A stretch of 64,000 bases of DNA from Doris montereyensis (lineage: Eukaryota; Mollusca; Gastropoda; Nudibranchia; Dorididae): contig JAXRKP010001167.1 in the NCBI GenBank assembly GCA_037039925.1, positions 66,001-130,000 on the forward strand, in the 5' to 3' direction. Under the pieces are notes generated by a model that did no database searches, was not told where the DNA came from, and saw only the letters and a program-made list of their open reading frames with translations. Position numbers and translations under genes: made by a program. Below are positions 21,050 through 32,986 of the stretch, in pieces (the stretch's first letter is position 1; each line of letters opens with the position of its first letter).

Positions 21050-23576
21050 CAGACAGACAGAGACAGAGCGATATTGCATCTTTCTTATAAGTATAAGCAC
21101 GTAGCAGACATGCCCGGCCTGCATGGGTTTTAACCCACTTGAAAAAGGCAAGACAAATCGTAAAATAGTAAGTGAGGCATAATTATGTTTTCTCGGGCGG
21201 CGGTACTTGTGTGTGTATAAAATGAGACGTAGTATTGTGTTAATATTATACATGGGCTACAATACTACATCCATGGATTAGTCATTTACCAGCCAATGAA
21301 ATTGAAGTAAATGTTGCGGTATTTGTCCCATACGGGTTACAACAATGGCCGATGGCTATTCAGTATTCAGCCAATGAAATTACGAAAGGCCTGCAGTGCA
21401 AGTGAGTGCAAGCAACAGGTAAGAGGTTGGCACGGTGAAAACGGTGTCGGCTCAGGCCTTGCCTGCGAGAGCGACCGGTGAAACATCGACTTTCTTGCGG
21501 CCATTAAAAATCTCGGAAGTCTCATTTGAAAATCTTTAAAAATCTTGGAAGTCTCATCTGAAAATCTTTAAAAATCTCGGAAGTCTCATCTGAAAATCCC
21601 GGAGGTCATTTTGACGTGTCAAAAAACCCGGAAATCAGAAAACCCCCATCCATGTTGTGCTCTGTCGCCTGTAAAATACACCAGGCTGTAAGTTCTGAGT
21701 CTGAGGGCTTTTGCTGATTCAAAATGTGTCCCTTTGATCAGTGATTCCATACTCAGGAAGTGATGTTTTGCTTTTGAGTTAGGTAATTTTGATTTTAGTA
21801 TATATATGTCAAAATATAGTCATCCTATGTCATTGAAAAGTTTGTAGCATCCTTGGTTGTCAAGGAAACGACCGCCGTCTTGGATTTTGGCCCAATTTTC
21901 AAAATCTATCTCCTCTCTTAGTTATGAATAAGATCACTCAAAACCTGTGCAAATTCGTTTTTTACCATTCAATATCTCTAGATTGACGTCGGTTGTTTTT
22001 AGATATTTTGGACATTTCTTAACAAATGAATTTTTGACAATACGCAAAAATGGCATTTTAATTTACAAAAAATAAAATTTCTCAAACAGTTTACAAGATA
22101 TAAAAAAACCCGACGTCATTCTATTCACATTGACGAGAGGAACCTGTGTGCGAAATATTATACAAATCGTTCTGTAAAGGACGGAGGCGATAGAATTTTA
22201 GTGTGAAAAAACAAAATTTTGAGAAAAATGCAGGTCATAAAGTGAAAATAAAATAACATAAAGCAAACGCTTTAGACCGGTTTCCCTTCTTGTAGCAGCT
22301 CCCTTACTCTTCCGACAGTCTTTGGCATTGTTATTAATGTAAAGAGGATTGTAAAACTAGGTTTAGATGTACATTGCTGTGAAAACAGCCGTCAAAATGA
22401 CCAGTTTTTTTGTTCTTTTCCACTATTCCTATACTTGTGCGCGTGTTTACATACGCGCAACTCTGGCCTCCTCGTCTTATGTCACAAAGCGCTGGGGCAA
22501 ATCGACGTGCAGTGTCCCCGAAAGCCAAGCAAAATAACTGTGTTGCCACATTGGCGATTAGCCGTCCGCCGCTAGAGTGTTGGGGGTTTTCTGTGCCAAT
22601 CGTCTCGTCAAGTTGTAAAAAAATATATACATCATATGGACATTTTTTTGCCATAAGCTTGTAGATAAATAATGATCGTTCTACCCAAATATGCAAAGAA
22701 CAGAAAGTCAACATTTTGGTTGCAAACTCGCTAATCTTTCTCCAGGATGCTCTGTCCTGGCATTTTTTTGTTTCCTTCCAAAAAAGTTAAATTTCTATGC
22801 TTCAATGCCTCTTATATATCTTCTTCCCACTTTCTCTGAGGCCTGTCTTTTGGTATTTTACCTTGGGCTTTAGCACTGTATACTGATTTAGCTATTCTAT
22901 TGATTTATTTCTATCTTAGTTTTATGCCATCTGTTTTGTTTTGATTTCTTATTGTTGTGTTTCTGATTTTGTCTCTTTTAGTTTTCCCTACTACTGTTCT
23001 TAGATATTTCATTTCAGCTGCCTGTACTCTACTGTATTCTCTACTGTCTAAGATCCAGGTTTCACCGCCATAGAGGAGAGCAAGACAATAAATTGTATTG
23101 TATACTGCCATTTTGGTTTTCGTTGCCAATTCTTGCTTACCTACAAATGCCTTTATTAGATGGTTATATATTGTCATTGCCTTTTGGATTCTCTGGCTGA
23201 TTTCTTCTCTTAGGTAATTGTAGCTTTGAACCTGTTCTAAATTCTCCCTGCCCAATTTAAGATTTTGTGTTTTAGCTTCCCTAGTTACTAGCATTGTTTT
23301 GGTTTTCTTTGCATTTACTCTCATTCCTCTTTTATTTACTTCAGTGAATACTTACGTTTGATAAACATTATCAATTCTTTCTCAACATACCTTGTTGGTC
23401 ATCATTCTGTCTTCTTTCATTAATGTTGAGTAAGACCTAAGGATTCAGATAGAGTATAAGAAGTCAACTTTAGTGAGGGAAATTTCATGCATTTTTTCCT
23501 TTTAATTCCTTATTTCCCCTTATTATGATATTTATATCTATGCACATCACATTCACATAATACATAAAATACATAC

Positions 23577-23667
<91 letters not shown>

Positions 23668-26600
23668 ATCAAGCATGTCACATCCCGAATGACACCAAGT
23701 ACAATCATAACGGCTTAGTATTCGATACTGAGGTTACGCAGGCAGGCGTGAATTCCTCATCTAACTTTTAAATCATAAAACGTATTCAAAATGGCAACAT
23801 AAGTGAATGAAAAATCTACTCAAAGACGTGGAAACAATGAAATTTTCAACAATTACACATCATTTTTGGTAGAAACCTTCCTTACATGAAAACAATCTGG
23901 GGATCATTTTTACATGCAAAATATGGTTACACTCAGTGGCCTGGCAAAAGAGCCTTTGGTGAACAAAGAACAAAAGAACGCCCAACTCAGATTGATATAT
24001 ATAGATATGCAGTGCCGGGCAGTGGACAGGTAAGCACCTGTATGGGAGTAGGCGATCCTGCCCTCCACGAGTCTCCTGCTGCCTTGCAGGCAGGTCTTGG
24101 CTGACCAAAGGCTAAGGGAGTTAACCCTGAAAGAAAACAACTTGCTGCCTTGCAGACCAGTCTTGACTGACCGAAGGCTAAGGGAGTTAACCTTGACAGA
24201 AAATAACAACCTTCTGCCTTGCAGGCTGGTCTTGAATGACTAAAGGCTAAGGGAGTTAACCCTGACAGAAAATAACAAGGCCCTGTAGGGGGCCTTAAGG
24301 TGGCAGACTCACCATCTACCTAGGGTACAGTGGGCTAATCCCTACTTATCCAAAACAACCTGATTCAAAGTAATATAAAGAATGATATACCCGGTTTGAA
24401 CTTTCGAAGACGACTCTGGAAAAGAACACAGACTGTGATTTTTGGAACATGGAATGATAGGGCAATTAATGGAAAGGAGTTAGAATTAGCTGAAGAAATG
24501 GAAAAATTCAAAGAAGACATTTTGGCTATTACACAAAAGAAAAAAGGGCAAGGAATAGAAAATGTAGGACCAAATCATACTTTAATCTTCTCAGGAGTAA
24601 ATGCCAAAGATAGAGCTAGAGCAGGAGTAGGCCTCCTAATGCATAAAAGGCAAGAAATGCTACTAGAAAGTTGGAAATTTGTAAGCCCACGGTTATTAGA
24701 GGTAAATATTAAACCAAAAGGAAGAGAAATTAAATTATTAATAGCTTATGGACCAAACGAAGATGCCCCAAAAGAAGAAAAAAAGATATCTTCGAAAATG
24801 ATTTACAAATAGCTGCAGAGAATCTTAAACCCAAACAGGAATTAATAGTTTTAGGACATTTAAACGCTAGAGTAGGCAACAATGTAGAAACATCAGGAGT
24901 AATAGGTAAAGAAGGAGAGACAACAACTTCTCCAAATGGAGAGAGACTCATAGATTTTTGCCTAAAGAATAACATGAAAATACCTAACACATTTTTTCGT
25001 CATAAAGATATCCACAAATATACAACTTACAAGAGTAAATGAAGACAGATGTGAAAAGTCATAATAGTTAGCAGCTCCCTTTTTTACAGTACAATGGATG
25101 CTAGAGTAAGCAGAGCAGCTGAAATATTTAGTGATCATCACCTAGTGATAGCCAAAATGAGATTATTAACTGAAGAAAACAAACAGGAAAGGAAAGAGAA
25201 GAAACTTACTTAACTCAAAATAGAAGAACTAAATAAACCAATATTAAAACAGATATACCAATCCAGGATAAAAAAGATCTATCAGTGAAAGGCAGATGGA
25301 TCTGAAGGAAACCACAATAGAAGAAAAGTGGCAAATATATAAAGAAACACTCCTCAGTTGTTAGTGTACTGAAGAGGTCTGTGGTAGGAAACAAATTAAA
25401 GGAGATGGGAAAAGGACATCATGGTGGAATGAGAATGTCAAGACTAAGATCAAAAGAAAAGAAAGATGCCTGGAAGAAATACTTGCAAACAAAGAGACCA
25501 GAGGATAGGGTAGATTATGTGAGTAAAAGAACTATCACAAAAAGAGGAAGTTAGGAAAGCAAAACAGGAACAGTGGGAAAAGTTTGGACAAAGACTTCAA
25601 GAAAGCTATCAAGGAAATCAAAAGCTGTTCTGGGGAGCAATGAAGAGCATGAAAAAGACCAAAACATGCCCAATATGACAAATTAAGAACGCCAAAGGAG
25701 AAATAACGAAAGGAGACGGTGAAATCATGGAAACGTGGAGAAAGTATTTTCAACAATTACATAATCCCTCCAGAACATATGAAACAAAGAGTACAGATCA
25801 CTTATTATGAGTAACAAGTAATGGAGTTGAGACAGCTGAAGATGTAGATATCTCAATGGAAGAACTTCAAACAGCAAAAGAAAAGTGAAATTAGGAAAAG
25901 CCCCAGGAGCAGATCAAGTTTATCCAGAAATGATTAAAAACCAAGGGACAGAGGCAGACAAACTACTACATGCAATATGTCAACAAGCATGGAAGTCCAA
26001 ACAGGTGCCAGACGACTGGAAAAAGGGAACAGTAGTACTAATACACAAGAAAGGATCAACCATGGAATGCTCAAACTATAGAGGGATATCACTACTTAGC
26101 ATACCAGGAAACGTGTATGCCAGGATTGTGGAAATGAGACTAAGGAAAAGAGTAGAGGATAAGATTGAAGAACAGCAGAGTGGATTTAGACCAGGAAGAA
26201 GTGTACAAGATCACATATTGACAACAATTAGACAAATAATAGAAAAATTCCTTGAGAGAAACATTGACTTGCACCTGTGTTTTATTGACTTAGAAAAGGC
26301 ATTTGACACTGTGAGGAGGGACGAACTATGGCATTCCTTAAAAGAACACAACGTAGAGCAAAAATTTAATAGAAGCCATTAAAAGTTTTTACAATAAACC
26401 AACATGTGTAGTGAGAGTAGCTGGAAATGTATCTGAAGAATTTGATGTAGATATAGGAGTAAGACAGATTTGTATCCCAAGTCCTCTTTTGTTTATCACA
26501 TTTATGGATTCAGTCGCAAAGGCATCCTCAAACATGAAGAAAATGAATGAGGTATGTGGAAGCTCAAACCAGTAAATGTATCAATGCTTTCATTTGGTGA

Positions 26601-29600
26601 TGATTTAGTTCTGTTTGGAAAATCAGAAAGGGACCTCCAGTCAAATATCAACATAATGAATAATGAATTAAATAAAAGAGGAATGAGAGTAAATGCAAAG
26701 AAAACCAAAACAATGCTAGTAAGTAGGGAAGCTAAAACACAAAATCTTAAATTAGGCAGGGAGAATTTAGAACAAGTTCAAAGCTACAATTACTTAGGAG
26801 TAATGATTAACTCAGAGGAAAACTAAGAGAAGAAATCAGCCAGAGAATCCAAAAGGCAAGTGCAATATAAACCATCTAGGAAAGACATTTGTAGGTAAAC
26901 AAGAATTGTCAACAAAAACCAAAATGGCAGTATACAACACAGTTTATAGTCCTACTCTCCTCTATGGCAGTGAAACCTGGACCTTAGACAGCAGGAATAC
27001 AGTAGAGTGCAGGCAGCCAAAATGAAATATCTAAGAAGAGTAGTAGGGAAAACTAAAAGAGACAAAATAAGAAACACAACAATACGAGATCAAACCAAAG
27101 CAGATAGCATAAAAACTAAGGTAGAAATGAATCAACTGAGATGGTTTGGGCATGTTAACAGAATGAATGACAATAGAATAGCTAAATCAGTATACAGTGC
27201 TAAAACTCAAGGTAAAAGACCAAAAGACAGACCTTGGAGAAAGTGGGAAGAAGATATAAAAGAGGCATTAACGCAAAGAAGTTTAACTTTCACGGAAGGA
27301 AACAGAAAATGTCAGGACAGGGCAGCCTGGAGAAAGATCATTTCGGGCATCTAAAACCCATACACCGGAAGGTAGAATGGGAGCTGATAAAAAAAAGAGA
27401 AATAAAGTTGGACATCACAGTGACAGCAAAACTAACTCATACTTTTTGTCATGTTCAATAATAATTTTCTTATTCCTATAAAAGTCACCCTTTCCAGCCA
27501 AAATGACAGTAAACACATAAAACTGATTGACTAGTTATAACATGTATTTTTCATCTTCATTCCAGCGTGAATTTTGACAACCTTGTCTATTTTTGTACCG
27601 GTACCTTTTGTCAATGACCCACATATACACACACCGGTACATACTTTTTTATTTCACAATGTTATAAGCAAAATTGTTACCTTCATAAAAAAATGCATTC
27701 ATAAACATAGCAGACAACATTGACAAAGATATAATTTTTGGCTCACCAATTGTTTATTCAGACATTCAAGTGGTTCCCATTGTTTTAGTAACCACCACCA
27801 CCCCAGTAGATAAAAAAAACAATGACATGAAATTGAGGTGGAGAAGCATGACATGAGTTGATGAGATTTAAAAAAACAGTCATGCTAACTTAAAAACTAT
27901 ACCAAAGAGAATGATGATGTACAATTTGCAATGAATTTGGGTATTTCTCCAAATAAATAAACAAACCTGAGCTCAGCTTGCTCGTTCCTTCGTTTTTCTT
28001 CCTCTTTCTCGCGTTGTTTTTGCTCTTGTTGAATTTTCTTTGATCTTCTCTTTCTTTCTTATCTCTTTCTTCCCGTAAAGCTCTAAAATCTGGATTCTCC
28101 TCTTGTTTTGTTTTATTTAATCGATTGACAATTTCGTTAATACGTTTCTCAACTTTTACTTTTCTGACCTGATAATGAGAAGGCAAACAATCAGGATATT
28201 ATTATTATATGGGTGAGAGAAAATCAAATATGAAATACAGCAGTTTTATACATAAAGAATTTTATTTCAAAACCTTATAGAAAGCTTATCTATTAAATAC
28301 ATATCATAATATTATGCCAATCCCCTGAGGATACTTATTAAAATACTTAAATACATACAACACCTTTACAAAAAATATGAATATACATGAAAGTCATGTA
28401 GGTGAGTCCATTAGATAACATACCAATACATTTTCATTGGCTTGACATGTTTTTCAAAATTCTTAATGAGCATCGAAGTCAAAGTATTGCACATCTTACT
28501 AATCTTAGCACTTCTTTTTATCTGGACAAAGCGTTAAAAATCTGTGCAGTTATTTTAAAACTCAAACTCTAAGTACATTTCTATGGCAAAAGGTAACAAA
28601 CATTAAGATGAAAAGAAAGAAAATGAATACCTCCTTGTCTTTATGAAAGCCTACTTGGCCTACATCCATACCAGCAGTTTTTCAGATTTGACCATGGAGT
28701 ATACACCACTTCCAAATTGTTTTGCTTGTTACCTAAAATTAAAAATTATGAAATTGATATTATTTATACTTTAGATGAGTAGATGCACAAAACAAATGCA
28801 TTAAAAGAAATGATTGAGAGAATGACCTTGGATACTGTTTGCCTTTACTAACTGGGAACAATCATCTATCACAGCTTGAGGAATAGCATCAATTGTTTCG
28901 CCCTGTAAGAAGGAAAAAGAACCCTAGTTTAAAAACGAGCACAAAACTATACGTTCATTAACTTTTAATTACTCCATCTTGTATGAAAACTATGGTGATA
29001 TCACTTACATTTTGGACTTAACAATATATTATAATCTTAACCAGGGTTTACAAAAATGGCCCAAAAACAGAATCTGTTTAGACAAATCAATACGTTTTTT
29101 AGTTAAATTATTTTTTCTTTTATAAGAGTATTATAAGAGTGTCTGTATTAGACACTGAAACAATATTTATGAACTCTTGATGCAACAAATCAGGAGCAAT
29201 AAGTTCTCTAAGACAACAACAAAGTATGTTCAGTAATTGAAGAGAAAACTAAATTTCTGAGATATGACAAATAATTATAACATTATAACATCATAATCAC
29301 TATCACTAACAGGATGTAATCTCAGGTACACATGGGCTGAAGAAAGTTTATCTACGTGAAACCTGAAGAAAAAAAGAAAAAAAGATATCATATTACACAG
29401 TGCAGTAGGGAGCAACTCTGTTCTTAATTTGACATACTCAGTATATCTATCTATATTAGAAATAGAAAGCAAGCGTCATATTACATATTAAATGACAAAC
29501 AAACTAAGGTGCTCATGTATCTATTTGAATGTGATGATTGTATTACTTGACATTGATTAATTAAGCGCATTTATGACAAGCAAATGGGAAAGACATAAAA

Positions 29601-32600
29601 AATAAGGAATGAAACAGACAGATTCACAATATAAGAGCACGGAAGCTATAAAAACAAGTTAACCATTCAGGTAACCTTGCACCAAGGGTAAGTAAAAGGA
29701 GAGGGCATTCAGTATCACATGGGGGAGGAAGGGATTATATATTTCATTATTTTCTTCCCACTTTGGTTGACTATTCTAGTTTTCATCTCAAATAGTAAAG
29801 TATTTTTCTACTTTAAAGCTATTCTGATGCTTGAAAGTATAAACCCAGACCTATATGTATACAAGTCGTTTCAGTTTAAAGTCATGATGAACATGTGGCT
29901 GTGTATAATAGATGTATATGTGCACAAGTGAGGCACTTAACAAATGAATTATATGAATATATTGCATTGAATTGAGTAGACTAGACTATTCTTTTCCTCT
30001 CCTTACAGACATTCAAACAGGCAATTGCTTTTTGCATGTGTTAGGCCCCACCCAACTGGGCACACACCCTATCCACGGGCTGTCAAACATACATGGTTCC
30101 ATCTTCAAACACTGATTATCATCTGCGATCATTTTACCCTAGTACAGTAAGGCTGTGGAATGGACTGCCAACAGAAATAAAACTTAGCAACAGTACTGAA
30201 GACTTTACACACAGAATTAAATACATCACTTTAAAGTCAAAATTAGATTGAATATTTCTATTTTAAATCAAAACATGTGCACTGACAGTAATACTCAAGA
30301 ATTGAGTTGGTCAGTTATTATTATGAAGAAGATTACGAACGTCACACAAAAACGTTATGGCATGGATGTACCCTCTATCAAGGCCTGAGACTAACCTGTG
30401 TGTGTTTGAGTGGTACATTATCAAAAGTGTGAATGACTTTTCTTGAAATAACAGTAGGCTCATGGGTGCAATGTAAAAGTAAAAGTTCTATTGTAGCCAT
30501 GTTGGGCATCATAGGATTCCGTTCTATCAAGGCCTTTTTTCTATAGTTTAAATACAGCAGAAATCAGGGATTCTAATCACTCCTGTTATAAGTAATGTAA
30601 GCAAGCTCCGTTGTAAACGTGACCTTTGTAGGTGAGCTCCACTGCATTGACTACTCACCAGACATCTTCTGGCCACCCCATCGTATCAATTCTTCATCTG
30701 TGAATAAAAATCATTCAGAAGACTTTAATGCAAAATATCATAATTCTCTGGCCATGAATACACATAATGGAACAATCTGCAGCTGCTGCAAACATAAGCA
30801 ACATGTTGTACATTTGGTTAATTCCCTGATCTATTAGCTCAGCTAGGTTTTGCTTAGACTCGACGAAAGTAAAAAAGGTGTGGAGGGCAATAGCAAACTA
30901 CTACATTATGTGGTAGGCCTAGAAATTCAAGACTCTACTTCTGATTATGTCGTGCTCTGTTTGCATTCTCTGAGTGTGGAGTTTACATTAGTAGCTCTAT
31001 ATAAGCATTATTTTCTGAGTGGCAGATGTTTGGGTGAGGACAGATTTGAGCTTTCTAAATCTAAAATAAAAACTATTAAAAAAAATGACAAGCCTTGTTT
31101 CTCACATAAATCTTGATTACAAAATAAATGTTTGATGACCAGCGAAGTATAATACGTATACATGCAAATGGATTCAAATTGGTACCTTATAATTACGTAA
31201 AAGAAACTGAACAAAATTTTAGGTAAAGAAGGAAGCATCTCATATTGAAATTTATAGTGAAAATGAGATAACAGTTCAGTCTTGGTTTGATGAAAAAGGA
31301 CAACAAATGAAGTGAAATTTATGGTGAAAATGACAACAGTTCAATCTTGGTTTGATGAAAAATGACAACAAATGAAGTGAAATTCATGGTGAAAATGACA
31401 ACAGTTCAGTCTTGGTTTGAAATGAAAAATGATACAGTTCAAGATGAGTCTTGGTTTGATGAAAAATAATGACAGCAGAAAGTTCTTGTCTTGGTTTGAT
31501 GAAATTCATGAAGTGAAATTCATGGTAGTGAAAATGACATAACAGTTCAATCTTGGTTTGATGAAAAATGATAACAGATGAAGTGAAATTCATGGTGAAA
31601 ATGACATAACAGTTCAGTCTTGGTTTGATGAAAAATGATGACAGATGAAGTGAAATTCATGGTGAAAATGACAGACATAACAGTTCAATCTTGGTTTGAT
31701 GAAAAATGATGAAACAGATGAAGACAAATTCATGAAAATGATGACAGATGACGAAATTCATAGTCAAAATGACATAACAGTTCTGTCTTGGTTTGATGAA
31801 AAATGATAACAGATGAAGAAAATGAAATTCAGTCTTGGTTTAATGAAAATGATGACAGATGAAGCGAAACAGTAAAAATGACAGACATAACAGTTCTGTG
31901 GTTTGATGAAAATGATAACAGATTGAAATTCATGGTGAAAATGACATAACAGTCCAGTCTTGGGTTTGATGAAAATGATAACAGATGAAGTGAAATTCAT
32001 GGTGAAAATGACATAACAGTTCAGTCTTGGTTTGATGAAAAATGATAACAGATGACGTGAAATTCATGGTGAAAATGACATAACAGTTCAGTCTTGGTTT
32101 GATGAAAAATGATAACAGATAAAGTGAAATTCATGGTGAAAATGACATAACAGTTCAGTCTTGGTTTGATGAAAAATGATAACAAATGAAGGCCTGGATC
32201 AGCAGTGAAATGCACAAATTAGGTAGTCAATTAAGTATATGATCAAGCAAAATCATCTTCAGAATCAGTGGCATAACTTCCAGACACATAGGACTCGCAT
32301 CAGTTTTTCTTTGTTTCAATAATTGATCTAGTGTCACACCCACTGTCATGACAATTTTTGGTTTGTGGACAGTTCAAGATGACCTAAACTATCTTACTTG
32401 CATCACTGCTTTCAACCGACTCATTAAAGACATAGTTTGTTATCATCAGAGGGTTCTACATCTGAATTAGGAGCTAGGAATGCAAACGCTTCCACTTCAA
32501 ACAATTCAGCTAAACCTTCCTTTTCCTTTTCTAACTCCTTCAGCAACCTACCTCCCTCCCCCAAAAAAAAACAAACGAAAAAACCCCAACTATTTCTTTG

Positions 32601-32986
32601 ATCTTAATACTTCTTTCAGTTAATTAAGCGATCATATCTAAAAAAACCCGAATGCTTCATCATGCATCCTATAGATACTCATAGAGTTAAAGGAAACCAT
32701 AGCTATTTTAACACACATCTTCATTTGCGTCCAGGGCCTCCTGACTCTGGGAACAAGCTGCGCATTATAAATAGTTGCTATTATTAGTATTATTAGATAT
32801 TTTTAAAATTTAGTTACAAAATGAAAACATGAATAAATTAAATTCCAATATCTAATTATAAAAATTCAATGAGTTCAATCAATATATATCATTCATGCTA
32901 ATGACGCTTTCCGTACAAAAGGTCATGGGAATGCTTACTTTCATGTTTGTCAAAGCCCATGTACAACGTATAGGGAGGAGATACCA
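20223..32986 (-). CDS. CCDC25: coiled-coil domain-containing protein 25, gene span (seven exons recognised)
   Basis: Seven minus-strand segments match the CCDC25/Jlp2 family in order. They encode an N-terminal NFACT-R (DUF814) fold, related to the C-terminal RNA/ribosome-binding module of NEMF, followed by a charged coiled coil and an acidic tail. All segments have AG acceptors and GT donors and agree in phase. The first exon (initiator Met plus about seven residues) and an exon before the last were not found. Three exons are short by 1, 2 and 1 bases in homopolymer runs, which would break the frame. With splice sites all intact, uncorrected long-read errors are as likely as pseudogenisation. 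Introns hold a 67-bp satellite, LINEs and other repeats. Vertebrate CCDC25 has been reported as a membrane-associated sensor of extracellular DNA; the ancestral role is not settled. Confidence 0.85.
20628..20760 (+). mobile_element. possible pogo-like transposon end
   Basis: TACAGTCATGTCTCAATAAT followed by ATACTCCAAAC and GATAATCCGGAAAT has the style of a Tigger-type terminus. No partner end was found nearby. Confidence 0.3.
21001..21065 (+). repeat. (GA)n microsatellite
   Basis: About 65 bases of GA with interruptions, ending in GACA units. Confidence 0.9.
21506..21600 (+). repeat. three tandem copies of a 32-bp unit
   Basis: Units start at 21506, 21538 and 21570, each AAAAATCT(C/T)GGAAGTCTCA followed by T(T/C)TGAAAATC. 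They lie in a CCDC25 intron. Confidence 0.85.
21875..22735 (+). repeat. unnamed dispersed repeat, copy 2
   Basis: It is colinear over about 860 bases with 57715-58625. Shared landmarks: CTTGGATTTTGGCCCAATTT, AGTTATGAATAA.ATCACTC, GACGTCGG, ACATTGACGAGAGGAACCTG, CAGACGGGTTTCCCTT, TGTGAAAACAGCCGTC and CTTGTGCGCGTGTTTACATA. There is no coding frame. Its right end meets the 3' end of a LINE. Confidence 0.85.
22736..23345 (-). pseudogene. RTE-like LINE, 3' fragment
   Basis: The minus strand gives the C-terminal third of the same polymerase as the 24.4-kb copy: M-R-V-N-A-K-K-T-K-T-M-L-V, L-G-R-E-N-L-E-Q-V-Q-S-Y-N-Y-L, R-I-Q-K-A, Y-G-G-E-T-W-I-L-D, K-Y-L-R-T-V-V-G-K-T-K-R-D-K-I-R-N-T-T, then (frame-shifted) K-D-R-P-Q-R-K-W-E-E-D-I. 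The catalytic palm and endonuclease are missing. Confidence 0.85.
23579..23660 (+). repeat. (TA)n microsatellite
   Basis: About 80 bases of pure TA dinucleotide, able to extrude as a cruciform. Confidence 0.95.
24078..24285 (+). repeat. three tandem 66-69-bp units, possible LINE 5' monomers
   Basis: Units start at about 24078, 24144 and 24213, each with CTGCCTTGCAG, (C/G)TCTTG..TGAC, AAGGCTAAGGGAGTTAACC and CTGA.AGAAAA. CTGCCTTGCAGGCAG is itself an inverted repeat. The array ends about 110 bases before the start of the LINE reading frame, so it may be that element's promoter region. Confidence 0.75.
24396..27395 (+). pseudogene. RTE-like LINE, near full-length but inactive
   Basis: In order: an apurinic-type endonuclease (24420-25190) with T-W-N, G-V-N-A-K-D-R-A-R-A-G-V-G-L-L, A-Y-G-P-N-E-D, G-H-L-N-A-R-V-G, and S-D-H-H-L-V; a linker; reverse transcriptase fingers and palm (25885-26830) with G-K-A-P-G-A-D, S-N-Y-R-G-I-S-L-L-S, Q-S-G-F-R-P-G-R-S, F-I-D-L-E-K-A-F-D; and a C-terminal domain (27007-27354) with W-F-G-H-V-N-R-M and R-P-W-R-K-W-E-E-D-I. 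Catalytic positions are altered: the endonuclease Glu (usually I-T-E) reads I-T-Q, the G-D-x-N Asp reads His, and the RT box reads F-G-D-D rather than Y-A-D-D. Many frameshifts are present. It lies in a CCDC25 intron, antisense to that gene. Clade assignment is tentative. Confidence 0.9.
27967..28168 (-). CDS. CCDC25: CCDC25 coiled-coil exon
   Basis: The acceptor TTATCAG precedes V-R-K-V-K-V-E-K-R-I-N-E-I-V-N-R-L-N-K-T-K. Then comes D-F-R-A-L-R-E-E-R-D-K-K-E-R-E-D-Q-R and, one frame over, I-Q-Q-E-Q-K-Q-R-E-K-E-E-E-K-R-R-N-E-Q-A-E-L, ending at a GT donor. The exon is 202 bases, where 203 would keep the frame. One A is missing from a run of A near 28040 (plus-strand T run). Confidence 0.85.
28631..28732 (-). 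CDS. CCDC25: CCDC25 NFACT-R exon
   Basis: It codes N-K-Q-N-N-L-E-V-V-Y-T-P-W-S-N-L-K and, two bases out of frame, T-A-G-M-D-V-G-Q-V-G-F-H-K-D-K-E. The Y-T-P-W-S-N-L and D-V-G-Q-x-G-F blocks are family hallmarks. The exon is 102 bases where 104 is expected; two A are missing from the run at 28678-28682. Confidence 0.9.
28827..28902 (-). CDS. CCDC25: CCDC25 NFACT-R exon
   Basis: It codes G-E-T-I-D-A-I-P-Q-A-V-I-D-D-C-S-Q-L-V-K and A-N-S-I-Q, with a clean acceptor (CTTACAG) and donor, phase 0 in and phase 1 out. No lesion. Confidence 0.9.
29311..29362 (-). CDS. CCDC25: CCDC25 NFACT-R exon (F-H-V-D-K-L-S-S-A-H)
   Basis: It codes F-H-V-D-K-L-S-S-A-H-V-Y-L-R-L-H-P, the most conserved stretch of the family. 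The acceptor is CTTCAG and the donor GTTAGT. No lesion. Confidence 0.92.
29990..30310 (+). pseudogene. LINE C-terminal scrap
   Basis: Plus-strand translation gives S-F-Y-P-S-T-V-R-L-W-N-G-L-P-T-E-I-K and F-T-H-R-I-K-Y-I, the standard closing region of CR1/Jockey-type polymerases, with no other domain present. Confidence 0.55.
30659..30697 (-). CDS. CCDC25: CCDC25 exon (N-E-E-L-I-R ... P-E-D-V-W)
   Basis: The acceptor ATTCACAG and donor GTGAGT bracket codons for E-E-L-I-R-W, then a one-base slip, then W-P-E-D-V. Length is 39 where 40 keeps phase with both neighbours; one G is missing from a run of four (five expected). Confidence 0.8.
31250..32200 (+). repeat. 67-bp tandem satellite, about 14 copies
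   Basis: The unit contains GATGAAAAATGATAACAGAT, GAAGTGAAATTCATGGTGAA, AATGACATAACAGTTCAG and TCTTGGTTT. Copies at 32024, 32091 and 32158 are exactly 67 bases apart; copies toward 31250 carry more indels. It lies in a CCDC25 intron. Minus-strand frames across it are repeat artefacts. Confidence 0.95.
32201..32938. other. no gene recognised
   Basis: Intron sequence of CCDC25, AT-rich, without recognisable elements. Confidence 0.5.
32939..32986 (-). CDS. CCDC25: CCDC25 second exon
   Basis: The acceptor TTTTTCAG precedes codons for V-S-P-P-Y-T-L-Y-M-G-F-D-K-H-E, and the donor is GTAAGC. Y-T-(I/L)-Y-M-G-x-D-K-x-E is diagnostic. The upstream exon with the initiator Met was not found in the window. 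Confidence 0.88.

Noticed and set aside
22334..22714. 126-codon minus-strand frame
   Set aside because: Lies entirely in the unnamed dispersed repeat; equivalent frames are not kept open in the other copies.
31250..32200. CRISPR-like array in the 67-bp repeat
   Set aside because: The whole 67-base unit is repeated, with no spacer variability.
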